Source: Holophagales bacterium | Lineage (GTDB): Bacteria > Acidobacteriota > Thermoanaerobaculia > UBA5066 | DNA length: 46,189 nucleotides | Reading direction: 5' to 3' | Assembly: GCA_016714815.1 (NCBI GenBank) | Contig: JADKBZ010000028.1 | Span: 1-46,189, forward strand | Shown here: in pieces, positions 45,553 through 46,189 of the stretch | How the letters are laid out: every line of letters starts with the position of its first letter | How positions within the stretch are numbered: the stretch's first letter is position 1 | Notes under the pieces: model-generated | Seen by the model: the letters and a program-made list of their open reading frames with translations, nothing else | The model's database searches: none | What the model was told of the DNA's origin: nothing | Position numbers and translations under genes: made by a program

Positions 45553-45903
45553 CCGCCGCGACCCAGCGACCTGCACCGCCTCTCGTCTCCCGTCATCACC
45601 TCCGGCCACCTTGCCGGAAAGTGCGGATGCTTGCCTTGTCCCGCCCTGCTGCGCCCCCGGTCCCCGCCGCTTCATCGCTCTTCGCCTTTCTCTCTTCCCG
45701 GCCCGCCTTCACCAAGCTCGCGCCGCTCATCCCTCCGCCATAGCTCCCTCCATCCGGCCCCGTTCAACTGGTCTTTTGCGGACTCTCGCGCGACCCCCGG
45801 CAATCACACCGCCGTTCCCTCAACCTCAAGCCCGTGCCTTCCCTGCGCGAGACTCCGCAAAGACCCTCTTCTGTTAGGCAGCCCACCCCGTCCGCGCTCA
45901 TCC
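45553..45903. other. Non-coding right end of the IS91-type element
   Basis: No gene is visible in these 351 bases. The notable content is an inverted repeat. The left arm 45770-45790 starts GGTCTTTTGCGG; the right arm 45846-45865 ends CCGCAAAGACC. The arms match over about 20 bases with one extra T and one mismatch, and lie 55 bases apart. I interpret this as the terminal hairpin region of the element. Confidence 0.5.
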
Positions 45904-46189
45904 ATGCAGAGACTTCATCGCCGTAACCTCGAAGGGCTCGCAGATCGAAACTCCGGCGCGGTATTCGCGGATCTGCACTTCTCACAGTGCGTCTTCGACG
46001 ATTGCGTTCTCTCCGCGACCGACGACCCCTCGCTTCGCAGCACCATACGTAACGTCCGGCTGGACGACTGCAGCGTCCGCAGCGTTGCCATCTTCGCTGC
46101 TGCAGTTGAAGACACCGTTATCTCGAACCTCAAGACCCGAGGGCTTCTTCAAACGTGGGGCACGGTCTTCAGTAGAGTCACGCTTCAAG
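45904..46189 (+). CDS. Pentapeptide-repeat-like protein (5' part, runs off the window)
   Basis: From ATG 45904 the frame stays open for 95 codons to the edge. Starting at about residue 20, the translation has the periodic A/C(D/N)LxF rhythm of right-handed beta-helix pentapeptide proteins (VFADLHFSQCVFDDCVL, IRNVRLDDCSVRSVAIF, VISNLKTRGLL). These proteins often serve as DNA mimics, immunity proteins or scaffolds. No ribosome binding site is apparent, and the gene starts right behind the mobile element, so the true start could lie elsewhere or the 5' end may have been replaced by the insertion. Confidence 0.65.
   Translation, partial: MQRLHRRNLEGLADRNSGAVFADLHFSQCVFDDCVLSATDDPSLRSTIRNVRLDDCSVRSVAIFAAAVEDTVISNLKTRGLLQTWGTVFSRVTLQ

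Larger units (their letters stand above)
43515..45870 (+). mobile_element. IS91-type insertion element with tyrosine recombinase and Y2 transposase
   Basis: The boundaries are approximate. A GAAC tetranucleotide (43515-43518), the type of target next to which IS91 inserts, is followed by the small hairpin ACCGC-TTC-GCGGT. The integrase and transposase genes come next. At the other end, GTTCAAC (45762-45768) is the reverse complement of GTTGAAC (43512-43518), and beside it lies a pair of about 20-base inverted arms (45770-45790 and 45846-45865) resembling the subterminal palindrome of IS91 ends. IS91 elements move by rolling-circle transposition and leave no target duplication, so none is expected. 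Confidence 0.6.

Overview
The window is about 46 kb of high-GC DNA (close to 70% by eye) from a Gram-negative, outer-membrane-bearing bacterium. I think an Acidobacteriota lineage of the Thermoanaerobaculia/Holophagae kind is most likely. The pointers are two very large Oar-like TonB-dependent receptors with an N-terminal carboxypeptidase-like fold, a secreted protein built from degenerate repeats, an Uma2 nuclease and an IS91/tyrosine-recombinase element. The taxon is inference; no rRNA or tRNA gene was recognised.

Layout. (1) 1-2434, plus strand: an Uma2-family protein and an AAA/DUF4143 ATPase, both of the kind found in accessory regions. (2) 16630-2469, minus strand: one tightly packed eight-gene carbohydrate operon. 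In transcription order it encodes a LacI-type repressor, a TonB receptor, a PF10091 (GH144-like) lipoprotein glucanase, an ABC substrate-binding lipoprotein, two ABC permeases, a discoidin-bearing alpha/alpha-barrel protein and a GH94 phosphorylase. Four junctions are 4-bp start/stop overlaps. A near-perfect LacI-type operator (16636-16651) lies just upstream of the first gene. The GH144-like and GH94 enzymes both resemble the beta-1,2-glucan world (endo-beta-1,2-glucanase, cyclic-glucan synthase domains), so the best hypothesis is uptake and phosphorolysis of beta-1,2-glucan (sophoro-oligosaccharides). (3) 16854-18607: modBC-like ABC transporter genes without modA. (4) 18707-22338: SppA and a phosphohexomutase. 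(5) 22435-33612: branched-chain amino acid biosynthesis, leuC-leuD, a small outer-membrane barrel gene, then ilvD-ilvB-ilvN-ilvC-leuA-(61-aa ORF)-leuB. The second block is preceded by a complete transcription attenuator: a 46-aa leader peptide with 15 Val/Leu/Ile codons in 16, an antiterminator hairpin and a perfect intrinsic terminator. (6) 33631-39331: a GT87-like membrane glycosyltransferase, an in-frame cydA-cydB deletion remnant, a TonB receptor broken by a one-base frameshift, and a PlsC-like acyltransferase. (7) 39357-42677: a large secreted protein. (8) 43515-about 45870: an IS91-type element with a XerC-like integrase and a transposase that has lost its zinc ribbon. The window ends inside a pentapeptide-repeat-like gene.

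How the parts work together: the glycan operon would bring oligosaccharides through the outer membrane (TonB receptor), trim them (lipoprotein glucanase), import them (ABC transporter, whose ATPase is not in the operon) and phosphorolyse them to glucose-1-phosphate (GH94). The phosphohexomutase encoded nearby could pass this into glycolysis. The ilv/leu block gives nearly the whole valine, isoleucine and leucine pathway from keto acids, lacking only the aminotransferase and the threonine- or citramalate-derived entry step. The most interesting items are the putative beta-1,2-glucan operon with its operator, the attenuator, the small protein between leuA and leuB, and the cyd remnant.
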